A stretch of 39,808 nucleotides of DNA from a bacterium (GCA_030429975.1 JAUIGB010000009.1:1-39808), one strand, 5' to 3'. Positions 26,781 through 34,718 are shown, counted from the first letter of the stretch. Numbers and translations are program-made. The notes: generated from the letters alone by a model not told the origin.

Positions 26781-28709
26781 TTACAGATCATTGAATACTT
26801 CGTCCGTACCTGGTTCTGGAATTTCAAAACGGCCTTTGGCGTCTTTGTCTTTATTGTCCGTGCGATTATCTACAGGTTCGTGGTCACTATTATCAGTATT
26901 ATTTGAGTCATCGGGCGTTTTTTGATGATTGTCATCGCCAGACTTTGGTGCTTCATGTTCCTTTGGCTTGTTATTATTGACAGCCTCTATAGGTTTCGTG
27001 GAATGCTTTCCTACTACTGGAGTAGGGGCGGGCGGGGCAGAAGCTGGCTTTGGTTGCTCTGCACTCTTTGGCGCGTCACCGCCAAATGAAGTAATCTGGA
27101 GCGGAACCACGAAGCTGAATTTTGAACCGTGATCCAAACGACTCTCTACATCGATTTTGGTATTCAATTTTTGCGCGAGTTTCGATACCACGTACAATCC
27201 AAGTCCGGTACCACTAGATTCGCGAGTTCTGTAGTCCTCACTCCTGTAGAATTTTTGGAAAATATGGTCTAGGTCATATTGGCTCATGCCAATACCTGTG
27301 TCCTTCACATAAAAACGTATTTTTTCTTCACCCTCCATCATGGCGCCCATGGTAACGGTACCGGTTTTGGTATATTTGATTGAATTCGTTATAAAGTTTT
27401 GTAGAATTTCCTCTAAGTACAGTCTGCTGGTTTCTATCTTTGGCAAGCTAGACTCGGTATCAAGGTTCAGCTGCAGTTGTTTTGCCTCTGCCTCCGAAGT
27501 ATACCTATTATAGAGGTCATGCACCAAGGCATCAACGTCAATCGCTTCGACTATATCGCCAACTCCACGCTCCGCACGAGAAAGAGTAGATAAATCGTTG
27601 ATCATTTTTGCTAGATAAATTATCTGCTTGTGCGCGTCTTCTGCCGCTTCTCGCAGCTTGCCACGCTCAGCCTTTCTTTCGTCTAGTAGCAGTAGATTAC
27701 TCAAACTACCTTCAGCAATAGCCACGGGCGTGCGAAGCTCATGACTAGTCACACTAATAAACTCATCTTTTTCTTGTTCTAGTGATTTTTGCTTGGTTAT
27801 GTCACGCAAGATCAATACGACACCGTACTCTTCTGAATCATCAAATGTTCCACGTATTCTGGACATCTGTAGGCTAACTAATCTGGTTTTTTCGCCTCGC
27901 TTACTCGACAAATCGTCTCGAAATAGCGTAGCTTTGGTATCATTTATCAGTTGCCTCACGTACACCGGCTTATCTGACGTATCAACTAGTGCTAGCATAT
28001 TATCGATTTCTCGACCTATGAGGGACTGGTTCGTATCAAAAAAGGACTGTGCGGCTGCATTTTGAGTCGTAACCCTTCCGTACCTATTTAGCGTAACCAC
28101 GGCATCACTAATACTATTAATGAGCGTATTGAGCCTGGTTACTTGGAATCTCTCTGATCGCTGGGCGTCCATTAGCTGATCATTCTTTTTCTGGGCACCC
28201 ATAATTACGGTTACAAACATGTACGATGCGAATACGGTGATAATAACTACCAGTGTGGATAGAAACGAATATCCGACCAGGCCGCCACTTTCCGAGCTAA
28301 CGAATTCCGGAAATAATATGATATAGGCCGTAGAAAATCCAGCTAGACATAGACTACTAAGCCAAAAACCTATCCACCTGTAATACATAGACGCAAGCAA
28401 TATTAGAATTGCCCACGATACCGTAAAGGGACTATAGACCTGGCTAAAGTTAACCATTAATATGCCCATAGATATATGTAGCCAGACCAGTGCGGCTAAC
28501 GTAAAGCCTTCTTTGTGCGCCGCCAGTACCATTAACAATGGCACGATTACCAAATTCGATATATACGAGAAGATAATAACCCACGCGTAATCTTGAAATG
28601 TAACCGTCCCTAAAGCTATCTGAATAGCTAAAACAACGGAAATTAGAATTCCAACGCCAATAACACCATAGGCGATAGGCTTTGACAACATGCCCGAATC
28701 GTCAACCAT
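26781..28709 (-). CDS. Membrane sensor histidine kinase (polytopic N-term, PAS, HisKA/HATPase_c, disordered tail)
   Basis: FISVTSHELRTPVAIAEGSLSNLL; NFITNSIKYT; DTGIGMSQYDLDHIFQKFYR; SSGTGLGLYVV; TATACT 6 nt before ATG 28709. Confidence 0.92.
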   Translation of the reverse strand: MVDDSGMLSKPIAYGVIGVGILISVVLAIQIALGTVTFQDYAWVIIFSYISNLVIVPLLMVLAAHKEGFTLAALVWLHISMGILMVNFSQVYSPFTVSWAILILLASMYYRWIGFWLSSLCLAGFSTAYIILFPEFVSSESGGLVGYSFLSTLVVIITVFASYMFVTVIMGAQKKNDQLMDAQRSERFQVTRLNTLINSISDAVVTLNRYGRVTTQNAAAQSFFDTNQSLIGREIDNMLALVDTSDKPVYVRQLINDTKATLFRDDLSSKRGEKTRLVSLQMSRIRGTFDDSEEYGVVLILRDITKQKSLEQEKDEFISVTSHELRTPVAIAEGSLSNLLLLDERKAERGKLREAAEDAHKQIIYLAKMINDLSTLSRAERGVGDIVEAIDVDALVHDLYNRYTSEAEAKQLQLNLDTESSLPKIETSRLYLEEILQNFITNSIKYTKTGTVTMGAMMEGEEKIRFYVKDTGIGMSQYDLDHIFQKFYRSEDYRTRESSGTGLGLYVVSKLAQKLNTKIDVESRLDHGSKFSFVVPLQITSFGGDAPKSAEQPKPASAPPAPTPVVGKHSTKPIEAVNNNKPKEHEAPKSGDDNHQKTPDDSNNTDNSDHEPVDNRTDNKDKDAKGRFEIPEPGTDEVFNDL

Positions 28710-28772
28710 ATGTATAGTATACAAACTGTTTAAGCTTTATGCGATACCTGTGCGACACTTTTTATAATTTGA

Positions 28773-28778
28773 TATAAT
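28773..28778 (+). promoter_or_regulatory. -10 box TATAAT, 9 nt before ATG 28788
   Basis: gaTATAATacacggtaaATG. Confidence 0.5.
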
Positions 28779-28787
28779 ACACGGTAA

Positions 28788-29339
28788 ATGAAGCCGCTGA
28801 AATTGAACAGACCATATATGATTTTGCTGGTAGGGATTCCTGGGTCAGGTAAAACTTTCTTTGGTAAAAAGTTTGCCAGTACTTTTGACGCTTCTTTCGT
28901 AGAGAGTCAGTTTTATAAAAATTTAGCGCGCGACGAAGCTTCTGGCGCCAAAATAGTCAATGACGTGATTTCTAAGATCATCTCATCAAAGCTACCAATC
29001 GTTATAGAAGGCTTTGGCCATACAAAAAAAGAAAGAAAAGAATTGATGAAGTTCGCTGAAAAGAACAATCACAAACCTCTATTTGTTTGGGTTCAGACCG
29101 ATCCAGTCGCGGCGGCTGACAGGGTAGCCAAAAGAACCACCAACGAGGAATTTCAGAAAATGGCAAACAAATTCCAACCTCTGGGCAGAGAAGAGCCTCA
29201 TGTCGTTATAAGTGGTAAACATACATACCAAACGCAGGTACGGGCTGTATTACGAAAAATAGCCGACGATCGGCCACCGCTACCGGCGATTACGTTAGAA
29301 AAAAATGGCAGAAAACCTATTTACGGCGACCGGTTGTAG
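28788..29339 (+). CDS. P-loop kinase/ATPase (AAA_33/zeta-like nucleotide kinase fold)
   Basis: LLVGIPGSGKTFFGKKFA Walker A; IVIEGFGHTKKERKELMKFAEKNNHKPLFVWVQTDP. Confidence 0.8.
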   Translation: MKPLKLNRPYMILLVGIPGSGKTFFGKKFASTFDASFVESQFYKNLARDEASGAKIVNDVISKIISSKLPIVIEGFGHTKKERKELMKFAEKNNHKPLFVWVQTDPVAAADRVAKRTTNEEFQKMANKFQPLGREEPHVVISGKHTYQTQVRAVLRKIADDRPPLPAITLEKNGRKPIYGDRL

Positions 29340-29346
29340 GTAATAT

Positions 29347-30036
29347 ATGCCAGTCATTCACGATGATGAATTCGGTGAGATAACAGTTCGCCGAAGCATG
29401 CGAGCGTCATCCGTCAGATTATCCGTCGGTCCGGATGGAAAGTTTCGTGCGTCGATGCCTACGTACGCACCAATATTCGTACTAAAAAGGCTGATTAGGA
29501 CTTCTAGGCCACAGCTTCGAAAAATGATATCCCACAACATGCCAGCCTATAAACTAGAGAACGGCCTACAAATAGGAAAAAGCCACAAACTAATAATCAC
29601 GAGTGGACAGAGCACGTCGGTAAAACGTAGCGGTCAACAAATACTGGTCACATTGGCCGATGGCGACATGCTGGCACATCCAGAAATAGAAAGAGAGGTA
29701 AGGCATGTCATAACCAAGGCATTGCGCATAGAGGCAAAAAACTACCTACCCAGGAGGCTCTCTTATCTGGCGGAAAAGATAGGATGTGAATACAAGAAAG
29801 CTCGATTTTCACATGCCGGTAGTAGGTGGGGTAGCTGTAGTAGTACCGGCACGATTAGCCTCAATATAGCACTGATGAAGCTACCACATGAACTTATAGA
29901 TTACGTGATCATACACGAACTTTGCCACACAAAGCAGATGAATCACTCCCCTAAATTCTGGGCATTAGTCGAAAACGCGGACCCGGAATACAAATCTCAT
30001 CGCAAAGAACTAAAAACACATTCACCAATGATTTAA
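29347..30036 (+). CDS. YgjP-like/SprT-like metal-dependent hydrolase (DUF45)
   Basis: SRWGSCSSTGTISLNIALMKLPHELIDYVIIHELCHTKQMNHSPKFWALVE. Confidence 0.92.
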   Translation: MPVIHDDEFGEITVRRSMRASSVRLSVGPDGKFRASMPTYAPIFVLKRLIRTSRPQLRKMISHNMPAYKLENGLQIGKSHKLIITSGQSTSVKRSGQQILVTLADGDMLAHPEIEREVRHVITKALRIEAKNYLPRRLSYLAEKIGCEYKKARFSHAGSRWGSCSSTGTISLNIALMKLPHELIDYVIIHELCHTKQMNHSPKFWALVENADPEYKSHRKELKTHSPMI

Positions 30037-31125
30037 TCAAGTGATTTTGCCTGTATTACGAACGGGTCGACCTTTCCACTTGATAACACCGAAGTTATAC
30101 TGCCATGTACTGATTATTAATAATCCAATTTCTTGGGCTATAGTGACCGGCAACAGCAAGGCGCCGACTAGTCTGTACCTAACCCAAACATTTGATAGGT
30201 AGTAATACGAAATCAAAAACTGCGCTATGATCGCACCTAGCATCCATGGATACCAAAACACCAACACGTACGGCGATAGTACCGTTACTAGCAATAATAT
30301 TAACCAGCAGACCTGTACCGGATTTTTACTAGACTGCGGATAAAGCAGGCGAATACTTGTTTCGACTTGTGATGACCAACGTTTTTCATAGCTCAGCCCT
30401 AACCACTTATTGCTCATAACAAGCCTGTACTGATTGGAGATAGCTAGCTTTCGGGCAACGTATGTTTCCATCTGCACCGACAACGGCAGTCTGTCGCTTG
30501 TCTCTATCTCGTTTAAAATTGTTTTTCTGTCTATCAGCCAAGCATTCGCGGCTGCCCTGGGCTTATGGGGGCTAAACCGCATTAACGTCCAAAAATGACG
30601 CATGGTAGTGAAAAGCGTACTAGTCGTCCAGTGGTCGTTACGAATCGGCACCACCGAAACCATCTTTGACTTATGCCGTATATAATATTGCACCAACCGC
30701 ATAATAGTATGGCGTTCTATTAGCGTGTCCACATCCAAAAAGAAAACTATTTCACCACTGGCGTGATCCGCTAGTACCGCCTGTGCGTGATTTTTACCCA
30801 ACCAACCATCTGGCAACTTTTTACCTTCGACAAAACGCACGCCAGCATGTGCGAACGACTTTATTAATATAGAAGTATCATCACGCGAGCCATCATCCAT
30901 CACGATAATCTCGAGCTTTGGATAATCACTCGCTACGACACGCTCTAGACACTGGGTCATGGCATGAGTTTCGTCGCGCGCGGTGATGCACACGGTTACG
31001 GTGGGATGGTCGTGCGATTCACGTTCGACGACGCCAATACGTAGCATTTTGAGCACACTGTACAGCTTGATCAGGACGTATAGATCGATGATACCGACGA
31101 TTGCAAGTATAATGATATCAACCAT
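30037..31125 (-). CDS. GT2-family membrane glycosyltransferase (CrtQ/HpnB-like)
   Basis: VTVCITARDETHAMTQCLERVVASDYPKLEIIVMDDGSRDDT; KLPDGWLGKNHAQA; VIKWKGRPV; start reassigned to ATG 31125 because 31392 overlaps secE. Confidence 0.8.
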   Translation of the reverse strand: MVDIIILAIVGIIDLYVLIKLYSVLKMLRIGVVERESHDHPTVTVCITARDETHAMTQCLERVVASDYPKLEIIVMDDGSRDDTSILIKSFAHAGVRFVEGKKLPDGWLGKNHAQAVLADHASGEIVFFLDVDTLIERHTIMRLVQYYIRHKSKMVSVVPIRNDHWTTSTLFTTMRHFWTLMRFSPHKPRAAANAWLIDRKTILNEIETSDRLPLSVQMETYVARKLAISNQYRLVMSNKWLGLSYEKRWSSQVETSIRLLYPQSSKNPVQVCWLILLLVTVLSPYVLVFWYPWMLGAIIAQFLISYYYLSNVWVRYRLVGALLLPVTIAQEIGLLIISTWQYNFGVIKWKGRPVRNTGKIT

Positions 31126-31228
31126 TACCTTTATATTAACATGGATATTGACAATACCACCGTAATCATCTATACTTGACTTGACGTCTGCAGAGCAGAC
31201 TTTTTTAATTTGTGAGGAGTTTTGACTA

Positions 31229-31624
31229 GTGGCCAAGAAAAGATCCAAAAAGCAATCAGCCGATAGCGACAGCAACGTTGTTCGCATCAAAGCTGGTGCG
31301 CCTACACCCAAAAAACGCGAAGAGGCCAAAGAGGCTGTCGTAACAAAAACAGTTGCAAAAAAACCCGAAAAGCCAAAAACGAAAGCAGTCAAAGCGCCCG
31401 TAGTTAAAAAACCAAAGGTAAAGACCGGTGGCGGTCCACTACGCGCATTTGGTGGCTACTTCAAAGGTGCATGGTTCGAGTTACGTCAGGTACGCTGGCC
31501 AAATCGCCGCGCCACTTGGAGCATGACCCTAGCCGTATTGTTATATAGTGCGTTTTTCGTAGTAATAATTCTACTTCTAGACGCCGCATTTAAATATATG
31601 TTTGATCTGATTTTAGGAAAATAA
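31229..31624 (+). CDS. secE: Preprotein translocase SecE with long K/P-rich N-terminal extension (GTG start)
   Basis: WFELRQVRWPNRRATWSMTLAVLLYSAFFVVIILLLDAAF; followed by nusG. Confidence 0.9.
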   Translation: MAKKRSKKQSADSDSNVVRIKAGAPTPKKREEAKEAVVTKTVAKKPEKPKTKAVKAPVVKKPKVKTGGGPLRAFGGYFKGAWFELRQVRWPNRRATWSMTLAVLLYSAFFVVIILLLDAAFKYMFDLILGK

Positions 31625-31634
31625 GAGGAGAAAT

Positions 31635-32180
31635 ATGGTAAAGAATCGATACGACAGCACTCGCCAATGGTATGCAATCCATACTTACAGCGGTTATGAA
31701 GAAAAGGTAGCGGACAGCATTCGTCAGCGTATTAACGCGGTAGACATGGCCGACAAAATCTTTGATGTAATGGTGCCAAAAGAAAAGCAAATTCAAATCA
31801 AAAACGGTAAACGCAAAGTTGTCGAAGCAAAAATATTCCAAGGTTACGTTTTGGTAGAGATGAAGCTATCCGAAGAAACCTGGTTTATTGTCCGCAACAC
31901 CCCTGGTGTGACCGGATTTGTTGGTAGCGGGTCCGATCCTACTCCTGTATCCGATAGCGAAATTACCAAAATCAAGAAGCGTATGGGCGTCGAAGATCCA
32001 AAGCATCACATCGACTACGCCGAAGGTGAAGTGGTTAATATAATCGACGGCCCGTTCAAAGGCTTCGATGGTTCTATCAGCGAAATCGACACACAAAAGG
32101 GCAAGATTAAAGTCATGGTCAGTATGTTCGGTCGCGACACGCCCGTCGAATTGGACGCATTACAAGTTAATAAGGTCTAA
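31635..32180 (+). CDS. nusG: Transcription termination/antitermination protein NusG
   Basis: RQWYAIHTYSGYEEKVADSIRQRI; NIIDGPFKGFDGSISEIDTQKGKIKVMVSMFGRDTPVELDALQV (KOW). Confidence 0.97.
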   Translation: MVKNRYDSTRQWYAIHTYSGYEEKVADSIRQRINAVDMADKIFDVMVPKEKQIQIKNGKRKVVEAKIFQGYVLVEMKLSEETWFIVRNTPGVTGFVGSGSDPTPVSDSEITKIKKRMGVEDPKHHIDYAEGEVVNIIDGPFKGFDGSISEIDTQKGKIKVMVSMFGRDTPVELDALQVNKV

Positions 32181-32193
32181 GCAAAACACACTA

Positions 32194-32223
32194 AAGAAGT
32201 CCGGAATACCGGACTTCTTTTTT
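32194..32223 (+). terminator. Strong intrinsic terminator after nusG
   Basis: AAGAAGTCCGG-AATA-CCGGACTTCTT-TTTT, 8 nt before next ATG. Confidence 0.9.
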
Positions 32224-32231
32224 GGAGGAGT

Positions 32232-32630
32232 ATGAATAAATCCCCTAGATACGAAGTACACGCAATAATTCCTAGCAAACATGATCCCGATACTCATGTT
32301 TTTCATTACTTTGGTGAATATCCTCAACACCAAGAAGATTTCAGAACAGGGCTGACACAAGAACATATCCTAGAAAAAATGGTTCAAAACATATTGGGAC
32401 GTCGCATATCCTACGACAAACAAATTAGTCGTAAAAAATTCATGGGGCAATTCGGTATGATTTACGAATCACACCTACAAACAGATGCAATTTCGATGCA
32501 AGATGATTTGCCCGACGAATACGGATGGTATCAGGTCAACAACGAAAAAGGCCCTTTTGGCATGGAACAAAGCGGAAGATGGGTAATACTACCCCGTAAA
32601 CTACGTAAACAAAGAGATGAACAAAACTAA
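32232..32630 (+). CDS. Hypothetical protein (132 aa)
   Basis: GGAGGAG SD; intact ORF inserted between nusG and rplK. Confidence 0.65.
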   Translation: MNKSPRYEVHAIIPSKHDPDTHVFHYFGEYPQHQEDFRTGLTQEHILEKMVQNILGRRISYDKQISRKKFMGQFGMIYESHLQTDAISMQDDLPDEYGWYQVNNEKGPFGMEQSGRWVILPRKLRKQRDEQN

Positions 32631-32650
32631 CATTATCTGTAATATTATGG

Positions 32651-32656
32651 TATAAT
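32651..32656 (+). promoter_or_regulatory. -10 box TATAAT for micro-operon
   Basis: ggTATAATaggcaagctctcgg; predicted TSS at the 5' hairpin. Confidence 0.55.
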
Positions 32657-32659
32657 AGG

Positions 32660-32686
32660 CAAGCTCTCGGTCGAGAGTTGCTTTTT
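32660..32686 (+). promoter_or_regulatory. 5' hairpin with T-tract immediately upstream of micro-operon ATG
   Basis: GCAAgCTCTCGGTCGAGAGTTGCTTTTT. Confidence 0.6.
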
Positions 32687-32691
32687 AAATT

Positions 32692-32820
32692 ATGGAGATG
32701 ATCGGGATAGGGCTGTTCGCTCTGGTGATCGGTATGGCTATCCATGCCGTAGCCACGATTATAGCCCCACGCTGGCACGAACGCTTTGATAAACTACTAC
32801 AGCCGGGAGACAAGAGATGA
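32692..32820 (+). CDS. 42-aa single-TM peptide (micro-operon ORF1)
   Basis: MEMIGIGLFALVIGMAIHAVATIIAPRWHERFDKLLQPGDKR. Confidence 0.55.
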   Translation: MEMIGIGLFALVIGMAIHAVATIIAPRWHERFDKLLQPGDKR

Positions 32821-32924
32821 ATCGCTCGCAGGAATTAAACACCGCGATTGCCATTGGCATCATTGGCGTAGCCGTGTTGGTACTATTCCTTGGCATCGAC
32901 CAGTTGATGGAAGAGACCTCGTGA
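32817..32924 (+). CDS. 35-aa single-TM peptide (micro-operon ORF2)
   Basis: MNRSQELNTAIAIGIIGVAVLVLFLGIDQLMEETS; ATGA overlap with ORF1. Confidence 0.55.
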   Translation: MNRSQELNTAIAIGIIGVAVLVLFLGIDQLMEETS

Positions 32925-33064
32925 AGGTACTCCCATGGTTAGGGGCTTGCACGGCAGCCGGTCTAGTCGGCTTCGTCTATGGCAAGCTCCACGACAAAGA
33001 ACACTATTGGCGACGTTACGGCGATGCCGTTAACTACACGCCACCGATCAAACCGCAAAGGTGA
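32921..33064 (+). CDS. 47-aa small membrane protein (micro-operon ORF3, GTG start)
   Basis: (V)KVLPWLGACTAAGLVGFVYGKLHDKEHYWRRYGDAVNYTPPIKPQR; GTGA overlap with ORF2. Confidence 0.55.
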   Translation: MKVLPWLGACTAAGLVGFVYGKLHDKEHYWRRYGDAVNYTPPIKPQR

Positions 33065-33068
33065 CAAA

Positions 33069-33167
33069 ATGAAAGCCGTCGTCATATACGCAATCGCCGC
33101 CTTCCTAGGAGTCAAACTGCTCGCACGATATGAGCACAAAGTTGACCAGATGGAACCTCGTCGGTGA
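33069..33167 (+). CDS. 32-aa single-TM peptide (micro-operon ORF4)
   Basis: MKAVVIYAIAAFLGVKLLARYEHKVDQMEPRR, 4 nt after ORF3 stop. Confidence 0.5.
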   Translation: MKAVVIYAIAAFLGVKLLARYEHKVDQMEPRR

Positions 33168-33182
33168 GGAAAATAAACTAGC

Positions 33183-33210
33183 GGTTGCACTCACGACCGA
33201 GAGCGCAACC
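33183..33210 (+). terminator. Hairpin downstream of micro-operon (no clear T-tract)
   Basis: GGTTGC...GCAACC; contains GACCGAGAGC, inverted copy of the upstream GCTCTCGGTC. Confidence 0.45.
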
Positions 33211-33224
33211 CTGAAATTATATGA

Positions 33225-33230
33225 TACAAT
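33225..33230 (+). promoter_or_regulatory. -10 box TACAAT, 6 nt before ATG 33237
   Basis: gaTACAATtcctccATG. Confidence 0.45.
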
Positions 33231-33236
33231 TCCTCC

Positions 33237-33608
33237 ATGGCATTTCATGGATATACAGAGGACGATTATTTCGTAAAACGTGGTCGTCAACAGATGAACG
33301 AAGACATCTCTCATATTGATGACGACGCTACGGCACCGGAACTCGCACGCGTACAGGAACGGTTTTATGTCGGTCATATTGGCGTAAAATTATCCGTAGA
33401 GAAAGATAATGTGGAGATTGTTAAAAATCAATCACTCGCACAGGTAGAGGCGGCTACAGAACTTAATGATCAGCGAGACGTCCGACAATACGGCGCAGTC
33501 GCCAAGATGGCAGATTATTATCTATCTATCATGAGCCTGGACGGGCGCATACCCATCATCCCCAGAAAACAACTGAATATATATAAAGAACTCCTTGAAG
33601 AGTCTTGA
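33237..33608 (+). CDS. Hypothetical protein (123 aa)
   Basis: Intact ORF with upstream -10 box. Confidence 0.6.
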   Translation: MAFHGYTEDDYFVKRGRQQMNEDISHIDDDATAPELARVQERFYVGHIGVKLSVEKDNVEIVKNQSLAQVEAATELNDQRDVRQYGAVAKMADYYLSIMSLDGRIPIIPRKQLNIYKELLEES

Positions 33609-33646
33609 TTATAACGCTTACATCTGTTAAAATAACTCCGTTACGC

Positions 33647-33674
33647 ACTAAATATGCTTCAATAAATATTTAGT
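33647..33674 (+). promoter_or_regulatory. rplK 5'-UTR hairpin
   Basis: ACTAAATAT-N10-ATATTTAGT perfect 9-bp stem. Confidence 0.6.
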
Positions 33675-33694
33675 ACAAGAAAGAGAATAATTAT

Positions 33695-34120
33695 ATGGCC
33701 AAAAAAGTAATTGGTAATCTAAAACTACGTATCCCAGCTGGTCGTGCGACCGCAGGGCCTCCTGTTGGCTCGACACTAGGTCAATGGGGTCTGAACATGA
33801 TGGATTTCATCAATCCATTCAACGACGCTACGAAGGGCGATATGGGCAAAGACGTTATCGTACATATTCGCGTATTCGAAGATCGTACTTTTGACTGGAA
33901 AAGCTTGGGCCAACCAGTTGATGACGCCATTCGTGCTGCAATCGGCATCAAAAAGGGAAGCGGTAAACCACACGCTGAAAAAGTTGGCAAGATCACTCGC
34001 GCGCAACTAGCCGAAATCGCAGAGGCAAAGAAAGATCACTTGAATGCAATCGATGAGGAAGGTCGCATTAAAGTGATTGCCGGTACAGCCCGGAGCATGG
34101 GCGTCGAAGTAGTCGATTAA
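33695..34120 (+). CDS. rplK: 50S ribosomal protein L11
   Basis: GNLKLRIPAGRATAGPPVGSTLGQWGLNMMDFINPFNDAT; GSGKPHAEKVGKITRAQLAEIAE. Confidence 0.96.
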   Translation: MAKKVIGNLKLRIPAGRATAGPPVGSTLGQWGLNMMDFINPFNDATKGDMGKDVIVHIRVFEDRTFDWKSLGQPVDDAIRAAIGIKKGSGKPHAEKVGKITRAQLAEIAEAKKDHLNAIDEEGRIKVIAGTARSMGVEVVD

Positions 34121-34145
34121 TTGATAGTCTGACACAAATATTATA

Positions 34146-34183
34146 AAATACTCCTTACACTTACGTGATAAGGAGTATTTTTT
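34146..34183 (+). terminator. Terminator-like hairpin whose 3' arm contains the SD of the next gene
   Basis: AAATACTCCTTA...TAAGGAGTATTT + TTT then ATG 34184. Confidence 0.8.
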
Positions 34184-34687
34184 ATGGAGCATACTACACC
34201 AACTCCCGACAATCGACCTAATGTAGATGATTTGCATTTCGACATAATGGCCGAGCTTTTCGGAGAACAAATAGCCCTAGACGAATGTGATGAGTTCGAG
34301 CAAATGTCAAAAGGCCTGAGTGTGCAACATGACATAAATGAGCGCCTAGAAAATCACGTAATATCTATCAATATCGAAACATCTAGCGTCGGAATACAGG
34401 TGGCGGAAAATGATGATATTGACATGTTTTGTAAAGAAGACGGATCCACGTTTAACGTGTATGGGGATGTGGTCCACGTAGGGCTGGGTTATCTCAATGG
34501 CGTAAACGCATATATGGTTGTAGTTGCATCTATGCTAGAAACGGCAGAGAGCGAAACGAAACTTTGCCACGCTTATGTACACCTAAAAAGTATCGAGAAC
34601 TACCAGTACCGAGAAAATATACCCAAAGTAGAGATGACGATTGATGAGCAGGAACCGGCTACCGATTTGAACGAAAAAGAAAATTGA
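34184..34687 (+). CDS. Hypothetical protein (167 aa)
   Basis: Intact ORF with AAGGAG SD inside hairpin. Confidence 0.65.
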   Translation: MEHTTPTPDNRPNVDDLHFDIMAELFGEQIALDECDEFEQMSKGLSVQHDINERLENHVISINIETSSVGIQVAENDDIDMFCKEDGSTFNVYGDVVHVGLGYLNGVNAYMVVVASMLETAESETKLCHAYVHLKSIENYQYRENIPKVEMTIDEQEPATDLNEKEN

Positions 34688-34718
34688 TATAAAATACCAG
34701 ACCATACAAGGAGCACAC

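Noticed and set aside
28788-30036. Zeta-type toxin/antitoxin pair
   Set aside because: The P-loop kinase resembles zeta-like folds only generally, and its neighbour is a YgjP-like metalloprotease, not an antitoxin.
31126-31392. N-terminal extension of the GT2 ORF up to 31392
   Set aside because: It runs antisense through the secE 5' region and promoter; ATG 31125 gives the usual TM plus GT2 start.
32786-33064. 92-aa ORF MINYYSRETRDESLAGIK...
   Set aside because: Its N-terminal part overlaps ORF1/ORF2 of the micro-operon out of frame; the GTG start at 32921, coupled to ORF2, is more plausible.
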